From Coffea arabica (Eukaryota; Streptophyta; Magnoliopsida; Gentianales; Rubiaceae), in the NCBI RefSeq assembly GCF_036785885.1, contig NC_092316.1:15803001-15867000 (forward strand): 64,000 nucleotides of DNA, read 5' to 3'. Both the position numbers and the translations under genes were made by a program. Positions 1 to 12,011 of the stretch are shown here, in pieces (positions within the stretch are counted from its first letter, which is position 1; every line of letters begins with the position of its first letter). Below the pieces are notes generated by a model that did not search any database, had not been told where the DNA came from, and was given only the letters and a program-made list of their open reading frames with translations.

Positions 1-360
1 ATATTTTAAAAAATGTTATATATGTGTGTGTGAAAACGAAATTGAAATCGAAATAGGAATTTCGATTTCACCGCATTCATGAATATACAAATTATTATTA
101 TAATATAAATGTTATATTATATTATATATATATATGAAAAACATATTTGAAATCGAAATAGGAATTCCGAATTCCGATTTCGATTTCAATTTCGAATTGT
201 GAATTCGAAATCGGAATTTCCGATTTGAAAAATCTCGTTACCGAATTCGACCAATTCGAAATCAAAATTCTAATTTTCATTCCGAATTACTGAATTCAAA
301 ATTTCGAATTCAATTCGAATTCAGTCGGTAAATTGGAATTTTCGATTTTGCACACCCCTA
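1..360. mobile_element. hAT-like miniature element, right end (cut by window edge)
   Basis: Low-complexity DNA built from permutations of GAAATCG, GAATTC and TTCGAA, ending at 351-360 in CACACCCCTA. Read from the other strand, the end is TAGGGGTGTGCAAAATCG, the style of terminus seen on many plant non-autonomous hAT elements. The left end lies outside the window, so no target duplication can be tested. No coding potential. Confidence 0.55.
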
Positions 361-889
361 CTTACATGTGATTTATGATTTATGAACTTTATTCACATCT
401 CTCTCATGATCTATCATATCTTTGCCTCAAGATTGAATTATTCATTATCATCACAAAAACATAACCAAATATATGATCTCATTGATACTTGAGTTAAATT
501 TTTTTTTTTTGTTTTTTTTTCATAAAGGTTTGAACACATCTTTAACATGTACGTAGGCAATGCAACAGTTTTTGGCAGGTGAACTACAGTCACCTAATGA
601 TTATTAACATTACTAAACATGCCATTATTCATTAATATCGGACAACTGAAAAACTAACAATGCTGAATAGTTGGTAGTCTAATTCCTGAACTTCCGCTAA
701 CTTATTCTGCATCATCGATAACTATTGAAGCAACCTTGTCTCAATTATTTTAAGATCAAAAATCAAGACTAATTGACTTGTATAAAGTAGTACTGGAGTT
801 TCTCAACGATCCAGAGCTGAAAAACAACTTCTTGATCGAAACAAAGCTTCCTTCTTGGGGGAAGAAGAATCCAAGCTCCTCAACAGAAG
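361..889. other. intergenic, no gene seen
   Basis: AT-rich sequence with a T-run at 498-520. It lies 3' of the DUF1677 locus on the minus strand and probably holds that gene's 3' UTR. Nothing else could be supported. Confidence 0.5.
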
Positions 890-1249
890 CTACTTGACAG
901 CAGAGATGAGTTGATCATGAGTTGGATTAGGAGGTGGCCACAAAGATCTGAACTTCTTGCAGAAACTCATGTGGGAATTCAGGGTTTCTTCTTCATCGCC
1001 AGTTCTCCTCTGGGATCTGACCACCTCGTCCTTGACTGCCTCAGTACACAGCCCACAAATCAAGCGCCCCTAAAACCTCTCACAGACCCTTTTGATGTAT
1101 GCCTCGGTACATTCCTCAGTCAATCCGCAGCACTCACGTTTGGCAAACTCCAAATCACTATTAGGACTGCTGCTGCTGCTTGATGTTGACATCTTTGCCA
1201 CGTTCAAGCCGCTGGCTTCAGGGGATGTTTGAGTATCAATTGCAGTCAT
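890..1249 (-). pseudogene. DUF1677-family gene with one in-frame stop
   Basis: On the minus strand an ATG at 1249-1247 opens a frame of 119 residues that ends at TAG 892-890. A serine-rich start is followed by the family signature: RECCGLTEECTEAYIKRV, then ICGLCTEAVKDEV and a tail with HMSFCKKF. The paired CC and CxxC positions are what mark DUF1677, a plant family of unknown function with a likely zinc-binding cysteine core. Codon 60 (1072-1070) is TAG, exactly between RVCERF and GRLICGLC; both halves stay in one frame, so one substitution (perhaps CAG to TAG) broke it. The usual Trp before CGLC is Leu-Ile here, which also hints at relaxed constraint. An open frame runs upstream to about 1357 without an ATG. 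Alternatives: sequencing error, or a short 59-residue product. Family call is sound; function is unknown. Confidence 0.75.
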
Positions 1250-1735
1250 TTTCGGGATACTTTCCCGATCTTGAGGCTTGAATCCCGCAGATAAACAGAC
1301 GAGGGAACTTGGGGATGAGATATTATTGTGAGTTTGGCAGGTTTTTTTAGCTGACAAATCTGAGGGTTTTTTTTTTTTTCCTAAAATTGAATCTCTGAAA
1401 GGAAGATTCTATCTTTCTTTCTCCCACTCTCCTTCTTCTTCAACAATCTCACCACCAATGATCAAGAGCTTGAATACCATATACATTTCAGAGCCTTGTT
1501 TGGCTCTTTGAGATTGGATTTTTCACTCTTGAAAGTGGGAGAGGGGAGAATTTGTTAATTCTTGTTGAAGGATTGTTTGGAAGGAGACGAAGTGAAGGTT
1601 CAAGAATCTGAATTCTTCTTCATCTTCATTTTTTCCTTCCTTGATGAGCCAGAGAGATCAGAGGGGAGATTGAGTTTTCAGATGGGATTCTGAGCCAAAG
1701 GTATTGTGGTGGGCCATACTTGAGTTAAATTATTT
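1250..1735. promoter_or_regulatory. probable 5' region of the DUF1677 locus
   Basis: CT-rich on the plus strand around 1380-1640, so GA-rich in the sense of the minus-strand gene, as in many plant 5' leaders. An A-run in the gene's sense strand (T-run at 1366-1379) sits just upstream of the coding start. No clear TATA box was identified. Inferred only from position and composition. Confidence 0.3.
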
Positions 1736-3117
1736 CATCAAGTATCACAATAATGCTATGATAATACTAATATTTTGTGAAAATATTTCTCACATAATTC
1801 TCAATTTCATCTAGTTGGCTACTAGTCTATAAACCTACTCGAACCCATTCTTGCAATCACCATGAAATTTTCATAGAATTTTTTTTTTTTTTTGCAAGAG
1901 TATGAAATACTTCCTTCAAGTGTCATCATATTATATTCGCACTTTGAGTGCGTAACCATCTACACAAACTCAAAGAAAGGATTAAAAAATCTAGAAACAT
2001 GATACTCAATATCATTTAATAGTGTACTTAATTGCAACTATAAAAACTCACAAGTTGCAAAAATAACATGATATCACATGAGATTCTATCTATTCACTTT
2101 TTTATATTCACAATAAAAATTCATGTTATTGAGAATCTTCAATAATATATCAAATTCTTTGCAATAATTTTCAGCAAAGAAACACCTCCGCTATTTTAGT
2201 GCTTTAATGATATGCAACTAAGCACATATCGCATCCAAAAATCAAGTCCTAGACATATTAGCATAGAAAATTACAATGAACCCCCGCTATTTGTCACAAC
2301 TTTATAACATGCAATGGAGTATATAGCTAATGCATTTGAAGTAAATAATTCAATTAATCATAGCCATTGGAAGTTCGTTTTTACTTGTTAAGAAGGGACC
2401 TTTAAAATTTCTTCCAGAATGCATAATGGCAACTTGTCTAATGTAACAACAAGTTGTAATTGTTTAGCAATTTGAACTTTTTCGAATCTATTTCTTGTAA
2501 AGCCTTCCAAAACTTTTTGGTAATATGGTAAGAAGTTTCATAGAAACTATAAAAGTTAATTATAATACTAGCAATGGAATTCAACAACTTCCCTTTAAAC
2601 TTTTTATTCACGAGCTTTCTTTTCTACTACATGTATTGGTTCAGATTCTTTCTAGCATTCCAACTACACTTTTTTTCCATCAACTAGTAGGATATTTGAA
2701 TCACTTGAATTGCCTGTAGATATTTGTCAGTTGAACTCCATCTTAATTTGAATCACTTTAAATTTGTTGTTCTGGTAGAACAAAAATTCAAATGTTAAAT
2801 AATAGAATTAACAATAGTTATAACAATAATTATAACAATTATAAAAATTAACTATAATAAAATATTTAAAATGATAATATAATAATGCACAAATATGGAG
2901 GGTTAAGGTATGGATATCTTGATTTCTTTAAAGTGATTCAAGTTTTTGCAGAAGAATCAACTCCCGTGTAGCAGAATTTTCAACTTATCACCCCAAGATA
3001 CAACAGTCCAGTCATGTTTACTGTCATTCTCATTAACTTGCGCAACTAAGAAAGTATAACTCTACTAACACCAAATTTTTTTTTTGCCAATTTATGAGAG
3101 AAAATAATAAAGGAATA
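1736..3117. other. intergenic, no gene seen
   Basis: AT-rich sequence with short open frames only and no codon structure or known motif. It ends at the foldback element. Confidence 0.5.
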
Positions 3118-4178
3118 GATAGTTTTTCTCTTATGAATTGTAACTCACAAAACAAGTTTGGATTCCTTATTTTTTGAAAAATAAATTTTTCATATACAAT
3201 GTTACAATAATACATAAACAAAAACAACACCAAAAGCACCGAATCCATACAATATATCAAAAATAATTCCAAATATATATATATATAATTAAAATCTACA
3301 CTATTTTTTTCTTCCATTTATCACCACTACCACTTCTACCCACCACTGCTACCATCCCCTTTTTCTCCATTTTCCTCTCCCTCCCTTTTGCTCCTCTCTT
3401 TTCTTCTCTTTCATCTCTTTCTGTATTCTTTCTCCTCTCCTCCTTTTCCCATCACACCCCACCGCTCCCCTTCCTCCCCAAATCTAGCTTCGACCAGAGG
3501 TTATGATCTAGCTGTGACCAGATTGTGACTAGAAAAATCGCGATTTGATTATGATGTTGTAACCGGAAGCCAGATCGGAGGGGGAAGAGGAGGGGTAAGG
3601 CATGACGGGGAAAGGGAGGGAAAAGGGAAGGGAAGAGAGAAGGAAAAGAAAAGAGAAGAGGAAGATAGGAGGAGGAAAGAGATGGAGGAGGGAAGAGATG
3701 GAGGAGGGAAGGAAGAGAAAGTAAGAGACGAAGGAGGAAGAGGGAAAGGGATGAGGGAGGGGAAAAGGATGGGGTGGTAGGTAGTGATGGAAATTTTTAA
3801 AAAATATCATAAAAATTTTTAAACATTAGAAATAGCTCAAAATATATCCCAAAAACACTTCCAAAAAATATCATGAAAAACATCTATGATAAAGTTTTTC
3901 AAATACACTATTAAAGTAAAATATTTCAAAAATACTCCCAAAAATAGTTAATCCAAACGGAGCCATCTATAGTAAATGTTTTTCATATATACTGCTACAA
4001 TAAAATATTTTTAAAATACCCCAAAAAATAGTTAATCCAAATGGAGTCGTATGGATGTGTGTTTTCGGAATTGTTTTTGTTTGTGTATTATTGTAACATT
4101 GTATATGACAAACTTATTTTTCAAAAGATAAGGAATCCAAACGAAGTTGTAAGTTGATGTAGTAGTAATTTTTCTATC
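3118..4178. mobile_element. foldback element with homopyrimidine/homopurine arms
   Basis: The outer arms at about 3118-3265 and 4047-4178 are inverted copies of each other: GTTTGGATTCCTTAT and CATATACAATGTTACAATAATAC on the left recur reversed on the right. Inside them lie a long pyrimidine tract (about 3340-3480, TCTCC/CTTTT repeats) and a long purine tract (about 3570-3770, GGAGGAAGAG repeats), which can also pair. The centre is near 3520. This is the structure of a foldback or long-TIR miniature element. Target duplication was not clear. The right inner part holds short repeats ending AATCCAAACGGAGCC, also seen at 26.7-26.9 kb. Confidence 0.7.
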
Positions 4179-4460
4179 TCAACTACATATATATATAGGT
4201 GAAAGAAAAGTTAGTCAAACATAATTTATATTACTAATAATACTAGGGAGAGAGTGCTCGCGCATCACGCGGATGTTTGGTACCTATGGTTAAAGAAGAT
4301 TTTAACTTAGTTGTTTGTTGGCATTTGTGTTGTTATTTTGTGGAGGTTCGAAAATATTTAAACTGGTAGGTGAGTAAGTAAATGAATATAAGAGTGGGAT
4401 ATCATACTAAACAATAATATTTCATAGCATATGTTTCAATAATAGATTATCTGCAATGGC

Positions 4461-4700
4461 CATTTAAGTCTCGCTTTCTTTAGATTATTATTCAACTTGC
4501 ATTTCACATATTGCAGGTAATTTCATTAACCATATATCTGTTCTTGAGGTTAAAATGCTAATCAACCTGTTGATCAATAAGGATTATAGCATCCGTAAAA
4601 AAGTCATTTAAATTTCTCTTTTTTCAGATTATTATTCAATTTCCATTTCATGGATTACGAGTAATTTCATTATCTATATGTCTGTTCTTGGGGTTAAAAT
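4461..4700. repeat. imperfect direct duplication, about 96 bp, two copies
   Basis: Copies at 4461-4556 and 4605-4700, offset 144 bases. Shared blocks include AGATTATTATTCAA, GTAATTTCATTA and TGTCTGTTCTTGGGGTTAAAAT-like ends. Many substitutions separate them, so the duplication is old. No coding function seen. Confidence 0.7.
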
Positions 4701-5689
4701 TCAAAACCACACTCATTCCTGTATAATGTGAGGTTTTGTTCCACATTTTTTTGGTTTCTTTATGGTTCATCTTTTTACTTTTTTGCAGCAATTTTAACTT
4801 TGTTTAGCTGTATAAGAAAGCATTCATTGTTCTATAATATAAAAATACACTAATTGAAGTTGTTTGCTTAAAGGAGTTTCTACAAATTCATCACTACCTA
4901 AGAAAATCGAACCATTTCTATTACCTCTACGTAATTAGAAGGTATATGTGAAACACTACTAATATGAATGGTTTACAAGGTACTTATTTTATTAATTCAT
5001 CAGTGGCTAAACAATTCAAATTCAAATCAGCAGTATACCATGTAACCTACCAATTCATAATGCTTACTATCAAAATGAATTCCATATATGAATCACTTAC
5101 TACATACATGCAGTACAAAACACACGATAACTAAACTAATTAAGGTGTTTTTTTGGCTTACTTTATTCCAGATGCCCCCAAAAAACTTTTTCTTGCAGTT
5201 GCTCCAAACCTATTACATCATAACCACACCATTCAAATTACACAAACCAGCCAAATTTGGGAAAATATCATAATATTATAGCTAAATTACGCAACCAAAT
5301 TTTCAAATTTTGCAATGGAAGCAGTCACCTGACGCTACATACCACCAAAATCACACACATAAATAATAAAATTAAAAACAAAATACACCACAAGTTGAAC
5401 CACCAAGAATAGTTTCGCCTGAAAACTATTTTGGAATGCAAAGTATAAAGGCAGCAAAAATAACCCAATCCCGGAGGACCAACAGAAAAAAAATTCAAAA
5501 AATGCGAAGAAGGCATTCGAACAACCATAACCGATGCTAAGGCATAAATTCATTAACATATCCACATTTTCTTTAGTTTAATTAAGATGTAAATAGCAAA
5601 AACTATTGAATATATTTCAGGCAATTGAATATCCTGAAGTGGTAAGATTACAGCAACGTGTCTTCATTTCAATTGCATAATAAATACCA
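4701..5689. other. intergenic, no gene seen
   Basis: AT-rich sequence. Short frames at 5325-5565 on the minus strand are hydrophobic but match no family known to me. It abuts the 5' end of the LINE. Confidence 0.5.
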
Positions 5690-5711
5690 CACTTAAAGCC
5701 TTGTTAGGGTT

Positions 5712-7062
5712 TTGATAGTTCTGAAGGGTCGACTGAAAATGGGGGCTGGCGCACTGTCAGAAAAGCCTCTAGACGGTAGGCCCCCGCCAGCATCATTTGC
5801 TGTGGTCATTTCAGGTCGATCTTTTGGTTCTGAAGCGGTGGCACTGGGAGAGGTTTCGTCTTTTAGAGGAGAACCAACATTACGTCTTTCTTGGCAGGAA
5901 ATTGATACATTGTCAAAGCCATACCAGAACGCCTTAGCAAGATGTTTTCTGTTCAATAGACCTTCCATGGAGTTCATCAAAAAATTCTTCACCTTTTTAG
6001 GTCTTAAAGGGGATTGCGCGGTCGGACTTTTAAATGCTAAGCATGTCCTGATCCGACCTTCACTGGAAGAGGATTACACTCATATGTTTGCTCGTAGACT
6101 TTGGTATGTCAATAGCTCGTCAATGTTGAGCTCTAAGTGGACTCTAGAGTTTAAGGCAAATCACGAATTAGCTATAGCCTCGATTTGGGTATCTTTCCCC
6201 GACTTGCCGATACCTTTTTTTTTTCCAGAAAAACCTATTGTTCAGGCTTACCTCTACGTTGGGTCGGCCTCTCAAAATCGATGCTACTACTAGTAACCTT
6301 TGGCGGCCTTCTGTGGCTTGGATGTTGGTGGAGATAATCATTGCAGTGCTGCCAGTGCAGCGTGTCTGGATTGGAGATGATCAGCTTGGGTTTTGGCAAT
6401 CGGTGGTAATGGAGAACTTGCTTGTGTACTGCTCCTTCTGTAGCAAATTCGGTCATGAGGATGGACGTTGCTTTCGGAAAGATCTCTTATTGCACCCTGC
6501 AAAGCAGGACCATGATGCTGGCCCCACTCCTAAGAAACAGTGAAAAATTTTTGTCCCTAAAGCTATGCTGGACAAAGAGAAGGAGAAAGAATCTGCCCTT
6601 GGTCCAGAGTTTCTCTCTGCTGAGGATGGGTCTGCTCAAAAGTCAAAGAGGCTGGAGGTAACGTCATTTCTTGCTACTGCAACAGTAGCTGGCGAAGTTT
6701 CTGGTGCTTAACGAGCTATCTGCAGTGATGTCGGTCCGAGTGTTTTATCATCAATGATTGGGGCTAACATTGACAAAGTGTTGCAGGATATAGCTGCTAT
6801 TCAAGTTAATTTATCCGAAGTGGCTGAGGGGGCTCTCAAGTCTGCTGCCGATCGAATTATTAGGGACTTGGCTGCACAGGTTGCTCAAGAAAATAATAAG
6901 GAGATTGCGGTTCAAACTCATGGTAACACTTTTAATGTTGAGGGATCGGAAGGGGAGAAGGAAGACGTTTTGGGGGAACTCCTTTCTTTGGCAGGGAATT
7001 TGTCACCTTACCATCCAAGGTGGCATAAACAGGCTGCGAAGATTGTACACGCTCCCGTTTAA
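5712..7062 (+). pseudogene. LINE ORF1 remnant (DUF4283 + CCHC zinc knuckle)
   Basis: Two overlapping frames give the N-terminal DUF4283 region (5712-6293, with RPSLEEDYTHMFARRLWYV-like text) and then, after a frameshift near 6240-6290, GRPLKIDATTSNLWRPSVA and a knuckle CSFCSKFGHEDGRC (about 6430-6474). The CxxCxxxGHxxxxC spacing is the retroelement RNA-binding knuckle. A third frame at 6754-7062 is an acidic linker before the endonuclease. Stops near 6541 and 6710 break it. It would have bound element RNA in the intact LINE. Confidence 0.8.
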
Positions 7063-7279
7063 TCCATAAACATTGATCAAGTGGCGATTTTTTTAGCAAG
7101 AATCCAAACCAGCTAAAGGTAGGGTATTCGTGCAACATTTCGTTCAGATAGGCAGCTCAGGTTCATTTCGAAAACTTCTCAAAATTCATTCAAAGTGTTA
7201 TCCCATGATTAATGCACTCTTCTAGAATATTCAGGGGATTTCAAAATCTCCTAATCTTAGATATTTAAAGCAATTAATT

Positions 7280-8760
7280 GTGATGCATAAACTAGCTTTT
7301 GTTGGAGTTTGTGAACCTAAAATATCTTTTAGGAAGGCGGACGCCATTCGTATACACCTTAATGTTGATTTGGTGGTGTCCAATTCATCGGGAGACTTGT
7401 GGGTTTTCTTTAGTCATCCATTTGGTTGTCAGGCAATAGGTGGGTCGGACCAACATCTATCCTTACATGTGGTTCATCCTCAGCTTTCTGGTACTGTTGT
7501 TATGTCTTTTGTACATGGTAGACGTACTGTTGCTAAGAGATTTTGTTTATAGAGGGAATTGCTTTGGGATAAACCAGGTGGAGGGACTTGGTAGATTGTA
7601 AGGAAATTTAATGTAATTGTGTCCTTCAGTTAGAAGAAGGGTGGTAGGCCTTTTCACCCCTCCGGAAGGCTAGATCTCTTGGATTTCATGCAAGATGCTG
7701 GCATTTTTTATGCTGATTTTTTGGGATCTAACTTTACGTGGTGTAATAATAGGTATGGTCGGGCCAGGATTTGGAAGCGGTTGGATCGTATGTTGATTAA
7801 TTTGAAATGTTTTAAATATTACGTCGTCTATTTCGATCTCACATTTGGTGCGAAAGCCATCAGATCATGCTCATTTCCTTCTTTCTTTCTTTCTTTCCTA
7901 GATTGGATAACACGCCTCGTCCGTTTAGATTTTTAAACATTTGGACATCAAAGGAGGGGTTAAAAGACGTAATAAAGGCAGCCTGGCAAGTTGATGTTAT
8001 AGGTTCATCATTCTACGTGGGATAGTTGAAATTACGTGGTATAGTCGAAATTACGTAGTGCTGCTAGAGCTATCCAAAAGTAACAAGGAGACATTTGGTG
8101 ATATTTTTGCTAATGTAAAGAAGGCTGGGAAGGCTATTTTTGTTGTTGAAAATCGAATGTTGGTGGATATGTCAGAGGAGGCTCACATTGGTTTACAATG
8201 GGCTAAGGCTGAGTTAAAAAATGTTTTTGCCGTTGAAGAGTAATTTTGGTATCAAAAGTCTAGAATCAAGTGGCTGAAATAGGGAGATCAAAATTCTCGA
8301 TATTTTCATTATGTGGTCCTACAGCGAAAGTTTAGGGGAATAAGTCATAAGATTAGAAATGAAAGTGGTACTTGGGTTACAGATGACAAGGAAATAGGAG
8401 AGAAAGCTGTTAGATATTTTGGTGATTTGTTTTCGGCCGACCCTACTCCTAAATGTCAATTGCTGCATGTTATTCCAAATTTCAGTGCTGATATTGATAA
8501 TAATTTGTTGGAAGCAATTCCTTCAATGGATGAAGTTAAAAGGTGATCTTTGATATGGATGGTGACAGTACCGCAGGGCCGAATGGATTCACGGGAAAGT
8601 TTTTCAAATTTGCTTGGAAGGTGATAGCTCAAGATGTTTACATGGCCATAGTATGTTTTTTGTGCGGTGCGGAACTTTCTCGGTCTGTTACTGCTACGTC
8701 TATTGTCCTTATTCCGAATGTGATGAACCCTTAAGATTTTACACAGTTCAAGTCTATTAG
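7280..8760 (+). pseudogene. LINE ORF2 remnant, endonuclease and 5' reverse transcriptase
   Basis: Endonuclease remnants include KLAFVGVCEPKISF (7280 onward) and, after a break, GRLDLLDFMQDAG with SNFTWCNNRYGRARIWKRLD (about 7665-7795), typical of plant L1 endonuclease C-termini. Reverse transcriptase fingers follow at 8313-8734, with a block around STAGPNGFTGKFFKFAWKVI, the usual GPDGF-type motif. Several stops interrupt the frame. The catalytic palm that should follow is absent. Confidence 0.8.
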
Positions 8761-8819
8761 TGTTCGTAATTTTTTAAACAAGGTTATTTCTTGGATACTG
8801 ATAGCCGATTAGCTATTAA

Positions 8820-9930
8820 ATGCTCATAAAAGTGGTTATCTAGTTCATGATCGCAGTTCATTGGCTCGGCAAAGGGTTATCGAGAGAATTACTAGCTTTA
8901 AGAGGAGAACTTTCCCAATTCGGTACTTGGGATCTCCATTGTACTCTAGCAAATGTAAACGGGCCTATTTTGCAGATTGGTGTCAGGCGGTTGTTAGCAA
9001 GGTGCTTTCATGGAAATCTTGATTGTTATCTCATGGTTGGGATGGCGGGATCTTTGCTATCCTCCGAAGGAGGGTGGTATGGGCTTTCGGGGTATTCGGG
9101 AGAGTTATAAGGCATATTCATGCAAATTATGGTGGAATTTTAGGAGTGGATCTTCTTTGTGGGCAATTTTCATGCATGCTAAGTATTGTTATGGAATTCA
9201 TCCATGTCAAGCTCAAATTTGTTCTGCAAGTTTGGGTATTTGGAAAAGGATGCTGGATATAAGATGCCTGGCAGAATTATTTATTTGCTAGAAGCTGAAT
9301 GATGGAAGTTGTAACTTCTGGTACAATAATTGCTTAGGGTCAAGGGCATTGTACCTCAAGGTTGTTGTACAAAGGGATCTGGATTTTTAGAATGTAATGG
9401 GTAATGGGGATTGGGATAGGAGTGTGTTGTATCAAATCTTTCCGCCGGATATTGTTAATAGAATTTTGGAGACGGATGCCCGGTTAGAAACATTTCGGAA
9501 GTCATGTTTTGGGCTCCTTCTCCATCGAGTAGGTTTACCCTATCTTTTGCCTTCCAAGAGACTCGGGATGTAAGGGATTCTTTATTCATGTGTAGCAAGA
9601 TTTGGCATTCACAAGTGCCATTGAAAGTCTCCTTTTTTATGCTATGTTTGATTGAGGAAGATTATCTATGGATGAGGTGTTATCTCAATACCAGTTTCAT
9701 ATTCCTTCAAAATGTTTTTTGTTGTTTGAATTCCCAGTGTGAGACGCTGAAGCATGTGTTCTTGGAAGGGGACTTGGCTTTGGTGATTTGGAATTTTTTT
9801 GGTTCGTCTTGTGGATTTTCTGTTCCCGATGAGCATTTATGGGGCCGGTTGGCTTGGTGGTGGTTGAAGCCGGCAAAAACAGAACGGCTAAAGTTTATTT
9901 TTTGCCTTTTACCAATCTTTATATGCTAGA
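8820..9930 (+). pseudogene. LINE ORF2 remnant, RT thumb and zinc-binding RT domain
   Basis: The frame resumes with HKSGYLVHDRSSLARQRVIE, a motif that normally lies just after the YxDD palm, then RYLGSPLYSSK and GGIFAILRRRVVWAF-like text with frameshifts. At 9504-9929 a frame carries KIWHSQVPLKVSFFMLC and a C-rich stretch, CCLNSQCETLKHVFLEG, which is the zinc-binding region found downstream of plant LINE reverse transcriptases. Confidence 0.75.
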
Positions 9931-10062
9931 ATTTATGGAAGGCTAGAAATTTAGCTATTTCTAAGGTGTGAAGGCGGATCCACAGACGGTTTGTCGAGTC
10001 ATCTTTCAGGACTTAAAGGATGCATATTGGCTTAGGTTTGGTGAGTTGAGTTACAGGAGGTT

Positions 10063-10443
10063 GTGGGTTGGCCGCAATTTCTGCATATTGTGGAGCAGCT
10101 ACGTGAGTCGATTTCTATAACTTTGGTTCGTTGGAGGTCTCCTCATTCAGGGTGGTTTAAGCTTAACACTAATGGCTGTGCGAAGTATAATCCAGGGGTT
10201 AGTGGAAGTGGGGGGATTTTGTGGGATTCTTTTGGGAGATTGATTGTTGCTTTTTCTACATTCCTTGGTATTGGCACTAACATGCAAGCCGAGGCCCGAG
10301 CTTTATTAGTAGGGATTAACCTCTGCTGCCAATGGGAAATTATGCACCTAGTGATCGAATCTAATTCGACAATTCTCGTACGGGTCTTGAATGGTCAATA
10401 TCATTGCCTGTGGTCGATTAGTCGGGAGTTGGACCAGATTTGA
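10063..10443 (+). pseudogene. LINE RNase H domain (RVT_3 type)
   Basis: The frame contains WFKLNTNGCAKYNPGVSGSG, then GGILWDSFGRLIVAFSTFLG, AEARALLVGINLC and VIESNSTILVRVLN. These are the strand-1 Asp position (Asn-Thr-Asn here instead of the usual N-x-D), the Glu of AEARAL and a VIES block in place of the usual VESDS. Replacement of Asp by Asn at the first site and loss of the third Asp suggest loss of activity as well as frame damage. The flanking text is LINE-derived, so this is not a host RNase H gene. Confidence 0.82.
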
Positions 10444-10745
10444 GACCTGTCCTCCGGTCTATTTAAGTTTCAACACTGTTTTCGGGTGGCAAATTAGGTT
10501 GCAGATGTATTGAGGAATAAAGGTTGTCTGCAATCTCAGGCTAGGGTTTGTGTATATGAGCACGTAGCTAATTTGCCGAGACTTGTTAGGGGGGAATATG
10601 GGTTGGATAAATTAGCATACCAATCTTTTCGACGGCGTCGTCGTTGTACTAGTTAATTTGCTTTCAAATCCTTGTACTCGAGGTAAGGCTTATGTCCTTC
10701 TCAGCAACGGCTTGGTTTTGAAATAAAAATATATATACTTATTTA

Positions 10746-11936
10746 AAAAAATGTGTTTGTAGCACCATTTAAGTGATTGCACTAATACATAAGCTTGTGT
10801 GACTTGTACCCGATGCAAAAATGATTATAAAATAATCCCACACTCTAAAAACAGCCAAATGTCTTCATAAATAAACGCTTTAAATGTACAAATATGAGGA
10901 GATTTCCGTAAACATACCAAAATACATGCTAACATCACTTGTACCCAAAGTTAAAAATAAACTCCACGTCATTCCGCATTCCGAAAATGACCCTATCCAT
11001 GCGGTTGAAATTCAAAACTCTTCTTTGACCATAACTCATTCTCATATAGTATAAGGACACTAAGTAAATGCTGAAATTATTGGTCATTCAAAACACATTC
11101 AAATTTGAATTGTAAGTTTTTTTTTTTTTTTACTAAATTTGAATTATAAGTTACAAAACCTTATTGTAATTGAAAAGTCATAATTTCATATAATAAATCT
11201 TTAGTCAAAAACCATTCAAACAACTATAAATTTCAGAAAACTTTACCAATTTTATTCTCCTTATGCATTTAACATAAAAATCGAATGTTATATTAAAATA
11301 CTAGAACATGAAGGATGTACATGGGAAGGTTTTCTCATTGGAATTCAAGTAGTACCACATCTTATAAGTCACAGGAATATGCCAGCCATATCAAACACAA
11401 GCCCTGTAGGTCAGAGCTTAAGTATCCTCTAAACCAACAAGCAAATGAGCTGAAGTAAATTTCAGTCGTCTTTATACATCAAAGAGAAAATCTGTAATCA
11501 GATCTTAACAAGCTATTGTAAACAAAATTTCCCTGGAAACCTAAAGTTAACATTACATATTCGCCGCAAACTGCCCTCGTGGAAGCTGCTACTTCATAGT
11601 GCAACTCCACGTACGTTCAGCCACAGTTGCCCATTAGTGTCATGCAGCAGGAGGACGAGCATTGAACCAATGCATTCTGGTAAAGAGTTTATCAAAGGCA
11701 GTCAAGCCAGGATCCTCCTTGTACTTGTTCCACAATGCTCTGAAATGTAATTTCTTTACGGATATTCATTAGCCACTCGTTAACCAAAAGTATTATCCAA
11801 TATAAACATATAACATAAAATAATGTAAACCCCAAATGTGGAGATTTCGACTTAATAGAAAGAATATCATGCCTTATCTGTAGCTAGACCAAGTCGGAGG
11901 CTCTCGAAATAGTTTCAAAGTTGCATGCATTAGTCA
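10746..11936. other. intergenic, no gene seen
   Basis: AT-rich sequence after the LINE tail. A GC-richer part (11330-11760) has no open frame I can recognise, though its composition resembles a gene 3' end. No feature supported. Confidence 0.4.
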
Positions 11937-12011
11937 AGGGCGGACCTCTACCGCCGAGTTTTAGAAAGTCTGATACGGCTCCCATAGAATATTGAAAATT
12001 TTTGAAAATGT
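11937..12011. repeat. left fragment of an older repeat split by the LTR insertion
   Basis: CAAGGGCGGACC at 11937 and, beyond the LTR, a region ending TTCTGTCCCTG near 16998 resemble the two ends of a GGGGCGGA-type miniature element common in plants. The LTR and its AATGT duplication lie between them. The outer target duplication could not be confirmed, so the pairing is an inference. Confidence 0.4.

Larger units (their letters stand above)
5690..10745 (+). mobile_element. decayed RNase H-type LINE (non-LTR retrotransposon)
   Basis: The order of decayed coding parts is that of plant L1-like LINEs with an added RNase H domain: nucleic-acid-binding ORF1 with DUF4283 and a CCHC knuckle, endonuclease, reverse transcriptase, RT-associated zinc-binding domain and RNase H. 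Frames are broken by many stops and shifts. The central RT palm is missing: the frame runs from the finger region (ending near 8760) to a downstream motif, HKSGYLVHDRSSLARQRVIE and RYLGSPLYSSK (about 8820-8960), without the YxDD box. A short A-rich tail lies near 10720-10750. No target duplication could be shown. It cannot encode an active element. Confidence 0.88.

Noticed and set aside
911..1183. 90-codon plus-strand frame
   Set aside because: It lies antisense to the DUF1677 coding sequence, whose family signature is clear on the minus strand.
10063..10443. A host RNase H gene
   Set aside because: It is flanked by LINE-derived sequence, is in LINE order, and has lost acidic catalytic positions.
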